64,000 nucleotides of DNA, taken from the NCBI GenBank assembly GCA_036873755.1, contig JAVTVY010018703.1, positions 1 to 64,000 on the forward strand. The letters run 5' to 3'. The position numbers and the translations under genes were made by a program. Shown one piece after another: positions 10,565-23,656 of the stretch (within the stretch, counting starts at the first letter, position 1; every line of letters starts with the position of its first letter). This DNA comes from Hanleya hanleyi (Eukaryota > Mollusca > Polyplacophora > Lepidopleurida > Hanleyidae). Under the pieces are notes generated by a model that did no database searches, was not told the DNA's origin, and saw only the letters and a program-made list of their open reading frames with translations.

Positions 10565-11468
10565 ATGTTCACTTGCACAACTTGCCAGAAGCAGTTTACT
10601 CGTATAGACAGTTTACGACGTCACGAGGCCTCCACCCACAACGATGCACGGTATACTTGTATAATCTGCGCACGGTCATTCAATCGGGAGGATAATTTAC
10701 TGCGCCATGTGAGGGCACTCCACGAGGGTGCGACGGTACAATGTAACGATTGTGGTCGACTCTTCAAACGACCCAGTCGGTTAAGACAGCACCAACGTTT
10801 GATTCATGCCCCGTCTCTACGGTTTGGGCGACAACTTTCCACTAAAGAGGAACCCAGGAAGGTCAGACCCAGTGAAGATGAACCCGGGGAGACGAACGCC
10901 ATTGGTGATACGATGACGGAGAGCCCGTCTATACCCACAGTTCAGACGAGACTGCATATTCAACCAGCCCCCAGCGTTACGGTTTCGAGTCCTACGCCTG
11001 ACGACATCGAACATTTTCTGGAAGATGCAGTGGATGTTCCTAGCGATCTGTTACAGGACGCCCATCCAGTGAGTGACATCTATCGGCGCCATTGGCCCAT
11101 GATACGGCACTGTTTCCCCCGTCATCGTCCTATTCAAGATATCTACAATTTCCAACTGACAGATCTCGCCCGCCATCTTTAATGACCAAGCTACGTCCTT
11201 CAAATTAAATCTGGCGTTTGGTTATGTGCTGCAGCATAAGGAGACAGATCAAGTCCGATACTTTTACCCGAGCAGTAACATCCGGGTATTTGACCAACCG
11301 TTTCCCATCATTAACCGGGCCTCGCTAGAGACAATGCTGGAGAAACTGGACACCGTGGACCCCTTGGAATGGGCCCAACAACAACGCCCCAACACCAAGT
11401 GGACACTGGAGAGGGTGACCAATGTTACGTTTTTCGTAACCAAGCTGACCGACCACCCCATCGGTTGA
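10565..11468 (+). pseudogene. C2H2 zinc-finger pseudogene, right outer
   Basis: The right outer member of the set. Promoter, ATG and three fingers are intact. About 20 bp are missing near 11175 compared with the left outer copy. This shifts the frame and stops it after 205 residues; the original frame resumes at about 11226 and ends with PIG and a stop at 11466-11468. The shortened product would keep the fingers but lose most of the C-terminal domain, so it could act as a dominant form if expressed. That last point is inference. Confidence 0.82.
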
Positions 11469-11637
11469 ACGCGTCACCCGTGCACTGATGAATACCATAA
11501 CATGCCGTACATACTCTATATGTCTACATGCTGATCGTTGACTTCAGCTCAGTAAACACTTTTACCTAATGTGACGGTGCGTTAAATAATAAAACATGGT
11601 GTTTGATATTTCAATTTGTTTTGCTGTGAACATACTA

Positions 11638-14600
11638 GTAGACCAGCCATCCAACCCAAAGATGGCTAGAAAACTTTTTGATGGCATCGCGTGTTAAAAG
11701 CTGTCATCCAGGCTTAATCAACTCTACATGGTGTGCAGATAACGATGTGACCGGATGACATTCTCACTTTTGACCTTTAAGGTCATTTTTGAGGTCATAA
11801 AGGCCATTACAGGTCAAATAAGGATAAAGCATCTATTTTTTGCGATATCTTCGTAGAGGAAGATTGATTGCGACTGATTTTTTTAACTTGCTTCATTTTT
11901 GTTCTGGTCTTACTTACTGGTGATTTGCATATTCACAGATGCAATGGATTATGGGACATTTCAACACTACCAGACCTTGGAGGGGGGGGGAGCATTGTGG
12001 CCCCCTTCCCAAACTGTCTGCCCTATCTTCGGATCGGCAAAAAATTGGGAGCTGACACTCCATGGCTTTGTAGTTTATCATGTTGGGGTCATGTTGAACC
12101 TATTTGCATAGCTTCGAGCAGAAAATCATTGGTAAATTCAAAATGGCGGTCATGTGGCATATCGGAAAAAATGTTGTTTTCGTCATTTTGGGTTCAAATT
12201 CCTACTTTTCTGCGAGAAAAAGGAGACAAAAACTATTTCATTTTACATCAGATGAGTATTTACTAAGTTATCATGCAGTTTTTGTGAAGAAAACACAAAT
12301 AAAACAATTTGAAAAATCGTCCCCAAAAAGGGTTTTTTGGAAATGAAGTCACTGTGACGTCATCACGTGGCCATCTTGGATTTTTTAAACATTTTCTCAT
12401 AGAGCTTGATCCAATGGTATAGTGTGGTAAGATTTAGCTCCCTAGCTCGAGGGACAAGAAAAACATTTAGGGGGAGCAATGACCCCAAATTAGTGAGCCA
12501 AACCAAAAAGATGGCGGCATAATCGGCATTAAAAGCATAATCAACTCTACATGGTGTGGGGATTGAGATGTGATCAGATGACATTCTCATTCTTTACCTT
12601 GAAGGTCATTTTTTAGGTAATGAAGGTCAAGAGATGTCAAATACGGATAAATCGACTATTTTTTCCAATATCTTCGTATAGGAAGAACACTTACCACATT
12701 ATGGTTGGTAATATTTGATTAGGTGATTTGCGTATTCACGGATACAAAGCATTATGTGAAAATTCAGTATAGTATCCACCTCTGATCCCCTTGCTATGTG
12801 TAAGTGTAGTGCCCCATTGATCTGGTTCTAATCCCCATCCGCATGATCGAAACTTCAAACTTATCCGTTTTATAGCTCAACTGACAAAATTGTCCGTCAA
12901 GAAAGGAAATATCTGATGGCGCTCGTGATTGTTGGACAGGACCGGACTGTGACCAGCCGGAAGCTACGCACAGAAACAGTTGTTAACATATGTGGTATTG
13001 CTCTTGTACAAGTAGCTTGTCTACCAGTCAGATGCAAGATAAAGTGGTTTAGATATTCTTTTTGGAATTCCATAAAAATGGAGGGAGATGGGTACCCGTG
13101 TTCATAGTCAATGGTCAGGATAATTACCTTTTACCAGGTGTCCCTAGCTGTTTGTAGTTAGATGGTCAGGAATATTACCCTTGATTAGGTATCCCTCTTT
13201 GCAGTCAGATGGCCAGGATAATTACCCCTTATCAAGGAACTGGCTTGTCACCTAACCATACCAAGGAGGCCTTAGCTTAATTTTGTCAGAAGAGTTAAAC
13301 AGAATTTGATGATCAGACAATTACATATGGTAGTTGCTGGATGATTACATCATTGAAGTAAACAAAATTTTCAACCAGGATCATAGAATTCATCATTATA
13401 TAGCTAAGTTTGCCATGAAGAGATGCATATAGTCACTCTTTTGCGACGGGTTTACCAGTTGATAGCTGAAGACAGATTGAATTGTCAGTCTGGTAACCGC
13501 CAACAAACAATCCTCGATGTGGCCTCTGGTACCACCAAATACTTGGCGACTCTTACAAGCTCTCGTTGAATCAGAAGAATTTATTATAACGGAGAATAAC
13601 TCATTTGTTTAATTGTTCATGAGGTGTCCACACCAGCCAACAATAAAATTTTGAAACGGAATTATCCTGGTGTGCAATCATGAGTCATGCTTCATGTTTG
13701 GATGGATGCCCAGAATGGCGCGACCACACATCCCCTATTACCGACTCAAGCGCTATTCGATCCATGGATCGAAGAGGATGGATGATACCATAGTTCTGTT
13801 AACTTGAAATCGTGCATGTGAGATGTAAGCGACGCCAGACCTATTAGACCTGATGCCACCGTACTATGACTAAATTTTTCTGCCATTTACCAGTTCTAGG
13901 AAATCTGCTGAAGAATGTGTGAATATTGTAGAAGATTACAAAAGCGCTTCAAGGTTTGCCCAAATAGCAGTTTGAAAGGAGGGGTAAAATTTTGAATTCT
14001 TGGGGCAAGAGGCCTTATATGTTTCAAGTCTGCACAAAAGCCGTTGCCGGTATGCGAATTAGCACAGGTTTACGATCCAAAAAATTGCATGTTATTTGAG
14101 ATAAGGAAAATGTTCCATATTGGACTAAATCAACGATTAACCAAATTTCTGAGGACATCTGATGGCCACCATTTGAAATCCATGTGTGAACCGTTACACC
14201 TAGGATTATGTGAAGTTCACTGCAATTCAAATAAGGGATAAGTTCCTAATGAAGGAAGGGTCACACCAGAAGCTGTGTCCTCTCCCACCAGGCCTGGTAG
14301 GTTTAATGTCATCAGCTAGAGGCTGTCCTAGCTTATTATTTTAGGTTTTATGTGTGGTCCAATGAACTATATGTGCTGCCATCTGTGCTAATAATGTTGC
14401 AGTATGAATCACCCTCATATTTCCTGGTGGGTCAGTAAATACAATATTTAGTGGATGTATATGACAGCCATATTGGAAAATGAACTGGATATATCCAATT
14501 CACCCCAACGACTCGAAAATACACGACTATTAGATCTCTTGATGCTTTAACTCCCAGAAAATGTCTCAGCCATTCTATCCCAACAATATCACGAATTAAG

Positions 14601-15464
14601 TAGATGTCTGGTGAAATAGGCGGCCATTATATTTTTGACATTTTGGGAGTCAAATGCACAAATACAGCTTGGCCTAGGCCATTTTCAGAATCAGCAGGTA
14701 AAGAAAAAAAAGCATTATACCACATTCTACACACAAATGCCTTGATATGTACTTTCCAGAGCTCTTTTCCGGTTTTGGGACTAGTAAAAAGAACAGATTT
14801 CCGACCCTGTTAGCAGGTACATGCTCAGATGAAGCCGGCGTTCACTTCGGGAGTGTCACTTCAGTGGCCATAAAGATGTCGTATAATGCCTTGCTGTCAG
14901 ATGTGCATACGCATAGTAAATGATACCGAAAATACATATATTACATATGGCCGCCATTTTGAATTTCTCACGATTCCAATCTGATGGATAAGGATCCACA
15001 ATGACCCAAGTGTGTTCACATATAAAGTTGGAAGCTCGCCTTGTTTACCAGTTAGTAATCGCCTTATTAAACAGTTACAATTAGTAGTTATATGTATGGG
15101 CAACTTAGACTACTTCAGAGTATGTTTTGCTTTACTAGGCGCCATATTGAATTTTCCCATGATCATTTGTACCAGTGATTATGCAAATATTTTAAAAATG
15201 AGCCCACTTGAACAAAATATCAAGTGTTAAAGATTGAGCCAGCTTCAATCTTTAATTACTAAGCTTTCACGAAAAGTTTGATAATATATCCTTATTTGAA
15301 CCCACGTGACCTATTTGGCCTAAAAATGACCTTTAAGGTCAAAAGCGAGAATGTCATCCGGTCACATCTCAATCCCCACAACATGTAGAGTTGATTAAGC
15401 GTGGATGATTGCTTTTAACACGCGATGCCATCAAAAGTGTTTTTTCGTCTTTTGGCTGGCCTAC
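11638..15464. mobile_element. Large inverted-repeat element X1
   Basis: The left end (GTAGACCAGCC...) and right end (...GGCTGGCCTAC) are inverted copies over about 180-200 bp, sharing for example 'tgatggcatcgcgtgttaaa' on the left. A partial direct copy of the end region lies at about 12530-12790. I see no transposase; ORFs inside are short and unlike proteins I know. The interior repeats 'ccgccattttgaattt'. It is probably a non-autonomous DNA element. It abuts the zinc-finger palindrome with no spacer. Confidence 0.75.
13107..13235. repeat. ~50 bp minisatellite, three copies
   Basis: Three imperfect copies of a unit containing 'tggtcaggataattaccc' and 'aggtgtccct', inside element X1. Confidence 0.7.
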
Positions 15465-16920
15465 TAAAACCATACTTCTAATTTCATAGACATCTTATAC
15501 TAATACTATTGAATTTAACTTTTAGTCGCCGGTGTGTTGACCAAACTACCCACATACACTGCGCCCGTCTGTAAGTCTCATGATCAGGTTGGATGATGAT
15601 ATGACAGGAGAAAACCCAGTTTTGAGGTGGTAAACTCTGTATAAGAGGCTGTCATTGAGCCAAGTTTTCAAGTTCATAAAAACTTCATCACGCTGTTGTC
15701 TGTATAAAGATTTGGTGGTGATATGCACGGTATGTCCATCCCGTTTTGTTCAGTTACTTGAACGTTTGTTATAATTACGTCTCTCAAATTGTTGAATAAC
15801 CGCCTGAGTTTGCTTGTGAAGTCTTATCATATTCATCCTAGTAGTATATTCTTGGTATTAAGACTCTCAAATAACTCATAAATGTGACGTGGAAGACATC
15901 GTATATCGGATTATTGATGTCACGCAGATTTGTTCTTTTCTAAAATACAGATTATTCTGATTCTTTTGCATCTTATTAACATTGCGTTTATTGGATATCA
16001 CTTTTGCGACTTGGTAACCAATATTTTCAGAAATATGTTGCTATGGCAACTGTATTCCTGAAAATAAATTAGAAATAGTTTGCTTAAGGTTATGAACAAG
16101 CAACATTATAAGTTTGAAAGAAATTAGTCCTATAAGTCTGATAATACTCCAGCATAAATTTAACTCGTTATCTTTCTTGAGTTCACTTGGTGAAATCACC
16201 AAATTTTATTTGCATGAAATAGCGTCTTACTCAGAATTCTGAGCGCGTTGTCTTTCTAAAAGTGTCCCGGATCATTTGGTATCCCCTTTAATGACGCCGT
16301 CCTGTTTAAGATACAAAGTAATATTGGCTCAATCAAACAGTACACAACAATAATAGCATTGCTCGTCAAACGAAAAGCACCGTTTAATCACATCGATGAG
16401 CCATTAGTACTTATTTAGATCTGAGCAACACAGCAACACTCACAAGGTCATTTGAAAGACTTCTGAATGAGGAGGCTTAAAAAGAGTTACTCCCAAAATA
16501 TAGAGCTCTTGTATGGTCCCTTTGAAAATGGCTAGGGTCTACTAATCATAGAGTACAACACTGAATGACCAGCATACGCCTTTGATATTCGGACATGTGT
16601 GTTAGGCCTACCTCATATTCTAGTTAGAAAGCTACCAATTTGAATTTCCAGAATATATGGATGGTATACAGGAAAGTCAACGTTGACTGCGGTCACATTT
16701 GGGATGGAATAAAAAACTAGATTGTTTCAGTTTTAATATATTCTTGAGATCTCTAGATTTATGCTATCACGCAACACTTCACATTGAACACTTCACATTG
16801 TGTTGGTGATTCGTTGATATAATGTTGCTTCTACTGAGACAAATGATTCGTGAAGAAATGTACAATGATGTACCATGATGATTGTATCATGGTACTTTGG
16901 GTTGGGATTCACTTATTAAC
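15465..16920. other. No gene seen
   Basis: A/T-rich sequence with short ORFs only. I see no splice-bounded exon or recognised repeat. Confidence 0.4.
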
Positions 16921-16931
16921 TTGGCATAATA

Positions 16932-17905
16932 CAGGAGGAAAGTGACTCAGAAAATATTAGCGAAAAGCATGTCGTAGATCAATATGTCGACATATATTTA
17001 TTTATGTCATCGCCAGGAATGGTAGTTCACAACATGTCCCATGTGTATATATAAAATTTACAGAACAATTCAAAGGCAAACAACTAGTCAGACATACTGT
17101 AAAATGAGTAATGTTTTAACCAATGAAGTCAACCCAAATGAAATTACCCATTCCAATAGTGCACTTGTTTTTTTGTTTTGTTTTTTCTTTTTTAATATTT
17201 GTATTGCCAACTGAAATATTTACATCTCACCATTTGGACGTAATGGTGGCGTTTTAGAATATATCGTACTTCCGACATTCACTCTCACAGACACACACTC
17301 TCACACACTATATTTCATACATGATTCTGCGACTCTTGAAGCATTTAGATCTAAATATACATAGATTGTTTCGCCATTCCAATATAGTCGAACATAATTT
17401 TCAACGTTAGTGCAATTTTAACCCACATACATAAATTCGAGCTGTTTCAACAATAAAGCGATGATATGTTTGACCTAGAAAACAGCCGAGCCACTGTGCC
17501 AGGTAAACAATTAGCAGAATTTGTATTTGATTAAATTTTGTATTCTGATTATATTGTAAGGTTGTTGACAAAGCCGACGATTAGAATACTCTTTTGTTCA
17601 AAGAAGCCCTTGCTACCAGGCGAGAAAATTAACAATTGAACTGATGTCTCAAAACAACTAAAGAACTCTTTTCACATTTTCTTTCATTTGCTAGTTTATG
17701 TGAGCATATTTCTGGTGACTTTCATTTTGGTTGACTCACTGTACAGTATGTCGGACTGGTTGATTATCTTTGAATTGTTCTGTAAATGTTATATATACAC
17801 ATTGAACCCATTGTAAACTATCATTCCTGACGATGACATGAATAAATATATGTGGAAATACTGATCTACGCTAATATTTTCGGGGTCACTTTCCTCCTGT
17901 ATTGT
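16932..17905. repeat. Inverted repeat with coding-like arms
   Basis: Arms of about 175-185 bp (16932-17105 and 17720-17905) are inverted copies with a ~610 bp loop. Read plus on the left and minus on the right, both give a similar peptide after 'aatacag', including IYLFMSSPGMVV on the left and IYLFMSSSGMIV on the right. The AG just before the open stretch resembles a splice acceptor. No known protein is suggested. Confidence 0.65.
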
Positions 17906-17929
17906 GATATTGTCGTTTGTCACGTGGAT

Positions 17930-18060
17930 TCCTCTAGGCTCCGATATGAATAAATGAATAATTACAAGCGTCTGATCCGTCATTCATTATTCAGCTGTCA
18001 CCCATTAAAGAAGCTCCGAGTCCATAATCCAAAGACCTATTTCATATAACAGTACCAAGG
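17930..18060 (-). repeat. Dispersed repeat R, fragment
   Basis: It matches 30810-30930 (minus) and 30545-30650 (plus), sharing 'ttacaagcgtct' and 'gtccataatccaaagaccta'. See 30800-31198 for the best copy. Confidence 0.6.
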
Positions 18061-18489
18061 AATATATTATATGAAGTACCATGGAACTTTGTGTAATGAC
18101 GATGCTCAATGAGAAGCTTTCCAAGTTGCCAGGATCATTTGTTTGTTTTCTGGACGCGTAATGAGAACATAAAACCAACCAGATTATTAATACTCAAGAT
18201 GGTAACATAATAACTATGTTACTACAAGCAAAGTTCATTCTCTGGAAACGGTACATGTGCGGTAATAGCACATGGACTCTGTATGCGTGTGTTCCGTCAA
18301 AGCCAACGGAGTAAGTTAAACATCGTCTCTGGATATATATCCGGTCAGAGCTTGTGTGGGATTTCTCTTAATTCGATGATTAAGGCACCGAAGCTTTAAA
18401 TGTCAAATTCTCTGGAATTGTGTTCCACTCACAGGATATTACTGATTAAACTGTTTGCTGTTTACTATATAACTACATGTACCCTAGAT

Positions 18490-18612
18490 AAAATAACTTT
18501 TTGCTAGAATCAACACCACTTTGTGTAGAAATCAAACCATCGTCGCAAATTCGTGTTGATTCTAACACAATTCCAGTTCTAAAATGGCTTGAACACAGTT
18601 CTTTTCCAGTGT
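18490..18612. mobile_element. MITE relic
   Basis: It shares 'aaaatggcttgaacaca' and 'tgtgttgattctaacacaa'-like segments with the MITE at 24566-24792. It is degraded and its ends are uncertain. Confidence 0.45.
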
Positions 18613-20756
18613 GCTTTGTTCAGTGCCCGAAAGATAGAACATCAAAATAAATACTATAACAGTAAACTGGACCAGAATTAATACTTTCTGTATATACGTT
18701 CAACCGCATCGATCTGAAGAGACAGCCTTTTTCACGGTGATGTTTTCTTCCGTATGCCACCGTTAACACAGAACCGTTGTTGTATGATGCTAAGTTTCGT
18801 AACTATTGTCTAATTGTAGTTAAATTGAAGTGAGAGGAGGGCGACGCTCCGGGCTGAGGGCCATATATGAACCCAGTCTGTTTTACATCTTCATGATGTT
18901 CAAATAAATCGACGCTTTCGACCAAATATCGACGTTGTATCAACGCTTGTATTGTAACCTTTGAACAATGTTAAAATACGAACATTGATGCAGCGTCCAT
19001 ATATTGGAGTTACCGTCACCTGACCTCTTTTCAACGGTAATTCGGTAATTCAACGCCATGTAACGTTTACAAGAAGCATAATATCAGCATTGTTCTAATA
19101 CCTCAACAAGTGAGAAATGACTACATTGTAGTCAAAACCTGCGGCAGTGGCAATAATACAGTGAAAGACATATCAGCAGAGGTAGTGGTAATTGTAGAAA
19201 AAAGCGCCATCTGCCAGTGTTTTATGCCAAGGGATGTAATTTTCAACTTGTAACCCACAATTGTAGGGATTGCGTAATAGTTCTGATGCCATATATATAT
19301 ATTCACTTTCCCCATTCAAAATCCGACGATTTTGACTCTGCCGTTCCGTCTATACTGAATTGACAGACGAACTCACCATGATCGCTTTGGCAATGTTTTG
19401 GTACAAATATCGTCTATGCCAAGTTTCAAAACATTCGGCTCAGTCGTTACCTTTTGCAAATCAAAAAGGCTTTCAAACATTTGTAAATCCAAATAAATTT
19501 CGAGGATTTAGTCATAGCGCGAAAATCTGCGCTCTTCAGTCTCCCTTCTCGCTTAATTTGCCGATCAAAATGGAAAATTTATATTTCCTTCAAATTTATT
19601 TTTCAATAAATTTAGTATCGGGTCTATCACTTCGATCTGTGAAACTACGGAATGGGATTTAAGGCTTTATCGAACAGGCATAATGACACTTTTTCACTAT
19701 TCAAATTGAGGCCTGTTACAGTCTTGATATTCGATTAAAATAATTAATTAGGTTTCTGCATTTACGTTCGTTATCATCTGCGAACTAAATTCCTTGCCAC
19801 TCTTTTCCACGCAGCAAGTCAATATCAAGACATGGTTTGCTTCTTCTATATAAATGATTAACTATTTCATTCTTAGGAAATATCATCTCATCTGACATGT
19901 TCGGCCAAGCCTTTTCGAAGGTTGCTAATTTTATTAATTTCTTTTCTTTAAAATCAAATTCTGCAAACAAGAAACATTTCTAGTTAGTATTTATGGATAT
20001 CATCCTATACTCAATTTGCGAATATGTTTGTCATTTCGAAGGTGATTCAAGTGCGAAGTTTCGGGGCTAGTTCACTAAACAAGGTATGTGTGTAAGAGAA
20101 TGATGTCGAATTCTCGTTATTATCTTTTGATACATCAAATTGTTGCATTCGCGAAAATGACCGCCAAGTTAAAGTCAATGCGAAAGGTATCTAAGTATCG
20201 AAATCAAACTCGAAAACCCCTCCAGGAAAACAAAGGCCCTAACTTTTGGCCACGAGGTCAACATCTATGGCCATTATCTGCTATATATGACGTAAACTGA
20301 TTGACAAAGTAACGTGAATTTTGTATAGAACCAGTAAATTCTAGCAGAAATGGGCTCCGACTTGAGAGAATGACGTCAAATGTAATATGTTTCTGCGCAT
20401 TGTCTGCTGATACACATAAGTATTGAATTTACAGAAGTGATTAATGCTATTCTAAAGGGATTCTGAGTGCGGAAGAGGACGGGAACATCAATACCAGCGA
20501 ATTTAGGCCCTGGCTTGCGAGAATGAGGATAGAGAGGCTGTGCTCTGAAAGAGAATCATTCAAAATAGCTATTTGCCAAATGTCATGCAACCGAAAGTGC
20601 ACAATATAACTGCACGACTGCGAGGTATTGTTCGCGCACAGGGCTGTCCAACTCATTAAATACTACATAGTCATTTCTGTCTCTTCGAAGTGGGCTACCG
20701 TTTGAAATTGTCCGGTAATGAATGAGTCCATCTGAATCCTTTCGTCAGCAAAATAA
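18613..20756. other. No gene seen
   Basis: It contains a repeat fragment at about 18865-18925 ('gggccatatatgaacccag') also found near 27640 and 28615. I found no upstream receptor exon here, although a short one could be missed. Confidence 0.4.
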
Positions 20757-20830
20757 GCATTCAAGATTCAAGATTTTATTGTACAAACACCAGTCAAAGG
20801 CAGAGTACAAACTTTAAGAGGAATACAACT
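20757..20830 (-). mobile_element. Possible LINE 3' end
   Basis: On the minus strand the segment ends in AATAAAATCTTGAATCTTGAA, a short-repeat tail typical of some CR1-like LINEs. No coding part is attached. Confidence 0.35.
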
Positions 20831-20934
20831 AGAGAAACAATGGAACAGTGACATGAATATTAATATTTATATATATGTTATATCTGAGAGATATGTTATA
20901 TCTGAGTGTTACCGTTGATATTAGAACCTTGATT

Positions 20935-21375
20935 TTTGGCATTAAAGTGCATCAGGGGACTGTTACCAGCATGTTTCAAGCTGACCTACTTTTGATGAAA
21001 ATTTCTGGTGATTTTTGATTAAAATCACTGGTGAATCTAACTTGAGCCGTGCCCATCTTAATATAGGCAGGATTTCAACTGGGGGTCAAAGAGTTCAGCG
21101 TGCGTCAGAGTCCTAATGCCTACCCAACTTCTTATGTCCTGTGACGTTATTCACACTGGGCATGAAGGTGCATTAGGGGACTGTTGCCAGCATGTTTCGA
21201 GTGGACCTACTTTTGATGAAAATTTCTGGTGATTTTTGATTAAAATCGCTGGTGATTCTAACTTGGGCCGTGTCCATCATAATATTGGCAGGATTTCAAC
21301 TGGGGGTCCAAGAGTTCAGTGCATGTCGGAGTTCTGATGCCTAACCTACTTCGTAGGTCCTTTGACGTTATTTAC
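20935..21375. repeat. Tandem duplication, ~221 bp period
   Basis: Two copies (about 20939 and 21160 onward) share 'ttttgatgaaaatttctggt' and 'ggatttcaactgggggtc'. The function is unknown. Confidence 0.85.
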
Positions 21376-21583
21376 ACTATTCTCATATATAATAATTAAC
21401 GAAGCAATAATTCATTCCACCGAATATAGTTGCAAATGAATTCGAACGCGCTTGAAGACAGTGTTGTCATGTGAGATCGGAGGTTGAAAAGAAAAGTGTG
21501 GCAGAGATCACACTCTCCTAGCGCATGCGCATTTCAAAAAGTCACAAGAACAAGAACAAGAACAACAACAACGCGAGCCTCTC

Positions 21584-23432
21584 GTAGACCTGCGTGCCGC
21601 AGGTAAAAACGCTTCTAAAAACTTTCGATGGCATTTTTGTTACAAATGGGCACACATGCTAAATTAGTTCTTTGTGCGGTAGGGATCAAGGTAGGAGGGG
21701 ATACCACCCTAATTTAGGTCATTTTGGGGTCACTTTTGAGTCGAATAAGGTCAAAAATGGGTAAAAGTCAGTTATAAATTAATATCTACCGTATTGTTTT
21801 TTACCAATGCATATCCAAGCTGAATTAGTTGTATGTAGTGTAGAGTTTAGGGTAGTCACAGAGAAAACGTTTATTACTAGTATTAAGGTCATTTTATGGT
21901 CATTTTTGGCTCAAATGAGGTCAACAATGTGCAAAAATCGTTTATAAATTAATATCCATGGCACAGTACTAATTGAACGAATAAGTATCCAAACTGAATT
22001 AGATTTATGTAGTGTAACGTTTAAATCAGTCATAGATAACACGTTATTTATTCAAATCAAGAACATGTTAGGGTAACATTTTGGTAAATGAGGTCAAAAT
22101 GGGTACAAATCGGTTATAAATTAATATTATGAATGGTAATACAGGCGGAATATCTTGATATTTGGCATTTGGAAATAAATTCAAAATTGGCATAACATGT
22201 TAGACTATGCATAGAGATCTCTCGGTTTTGATAAATTTGCACAATGAGCGAAGAATAGTGCCTTGAGCTACAGGAGCAATATGAAAAAGTATGATTTTTG
22301 GATGACCTCATATGGCCGCCATTTTGAATTTTACCAGCAAATCTTGATGTTTAGGTTTTGATAAATTTGCACAATGACCATTAAATCTTGATCTTTGGGA
22401 TATGTAAATAGATTCAAAATGGGAATAGGATGCTGGGCTATACTTAGAGATGTCTCGGTTTTGATAAATTTGTATAATGAGCTTAGAATGATGCCTATTG
22501 GGCGATTTATGGATGGACCCACATGAGCGGCGCCATTTTGAGTTAACGCAGGATGGTTAATCACTAGAAATGGGCTCAAAATTAGCCAAATATAATATTC
22601 CATAATTACGGCTAGTCTTCGCTCTCGATTATAAATCATTCTGGTGATACCGCGAATGTTCAAAAGGGCATTAAATTTCCGAATTTTCTATCACTCAGGC
22701 CAGAAAGTGTTAACTTGAACTACTTCAAATTCGAGAAAGAAAACTTCGCACCAACAATTATCCTGATCGGGAAGGTTCAAGATCTATAAGAAAATGCATA
22801 TTGCCAAAATTCACAAACAAAAATACTGAAATACCCTACCATATACTTATCTTAAAATTTACCCATAGAACTACTTCAGATTTGATGCCCATTTCTGATA
22901 CAAGGAGTTTCATACAAAACGGGTTTAAATTGATTAAGGCCCATCTTTTGACCATCTGTGGATCTTATTTGAACTCGAAATGACATAAGAATGACTTCAA
23001 ATTGCCAAACATATCCACCCCTACCCTGAACCATACTGCATACAAACCGCACAATATATATGAAATAAAACAGAATTTCCCGTCATTTTTTACCTCATTT
23101 GATCCGTAAAGTAACCCTAAAATGACCTCAATTTCAATAATGATCGAGCTAGCCATACCTGCGTTAAAACCCTACAGCACATAAAACAACTTTAGCGTGG
23201 CTACCCATTGTTAACAAAAATCACAATGGAAATTAAGTTAGCAACGTCTTTTACCAATTTTGACCTTATTTGACCCAAAAAGTTACCCCAAAATGACATT
23301 TAATGCCAGAACCCCAGGTGGTATCCCCTCCCACCTTGAACTCAACCACACAAAGAACTAATTTAGCATGGATAACCATTTGTAACAAACAATGCCATCA
23401 AAAGTTACATTTCGTGTCCTTGGCCGGCCTAC
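21584..23432. mobile_element. Large inverted-repeat element X2
   Basis: Ends GTAGACCTGC... and ...GGCCGGCCTAC are inverted copies over about 200 bp. They share the 'gatggcat' segment and a block containing 'taggaggggataccacc'/'ggtggtatcccctccca'. End motifs match X1, so both belong to one family. There is no transposase. X2 lies just upstream of the first receptor exon seen. Confidence 0.72.
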
Positions 23433-23518
23433 TATAACATAGATTTGCTATTTGGGATGTGACTATACATGTGATCAGCTGCAGATCCTGTTGACCGATC
23501 TCACATTGTATTTTTCAG

Positions 23519-23656
23519 TGCGACCCAGGTATAGGAACAAGCCGGATGTTTGAGATGATCTTCAGTCCACCAACCAAGTTGATGATCATCGGAGCGGTGT
23601 GTTCATCGGTATCACAGGCCACCGCCCAGTCGTCCCATCTCTGGAATCTAACGCAG
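23519..23656 (+). CDS. Receptor exon A (residues 1-46)
   Basis: Acceptor tttttcag, donor gtgaaa. It encodes lobe 1 with the CSSVS loop, which in GB1-type receptors contacts the ligand carboxylate. It begins CDPG in phase 0, so a further 5' exon must exist. Confidence 0.9.

Larger units (their letters stand above)
8722..11637. repeat. Right arm of 5.9 kb palindrome
   Basis: It is the inverted partner of 5707-8693 and carries two plus-strand zinc-finger genes with the same promoter and 3' signals. Its outer end runs straight into the inverted-repeat element that starts at 11638. Confidence 0.93.

Noticed and set aside
5707..11637. Assembly artefact explaining the palindrome
   Set aside because: The arms differ by many substitutions and by distinct indels in each gene, which a mis-joined duplicate of one sequence would not show; a long-read check is still worthwhile.
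12000..23450. Missing first exons of the receptor
   Set aside because: I searched for a phase-0 exon that would precede CDPG and found nothing convincing. They may be upstream of the window.
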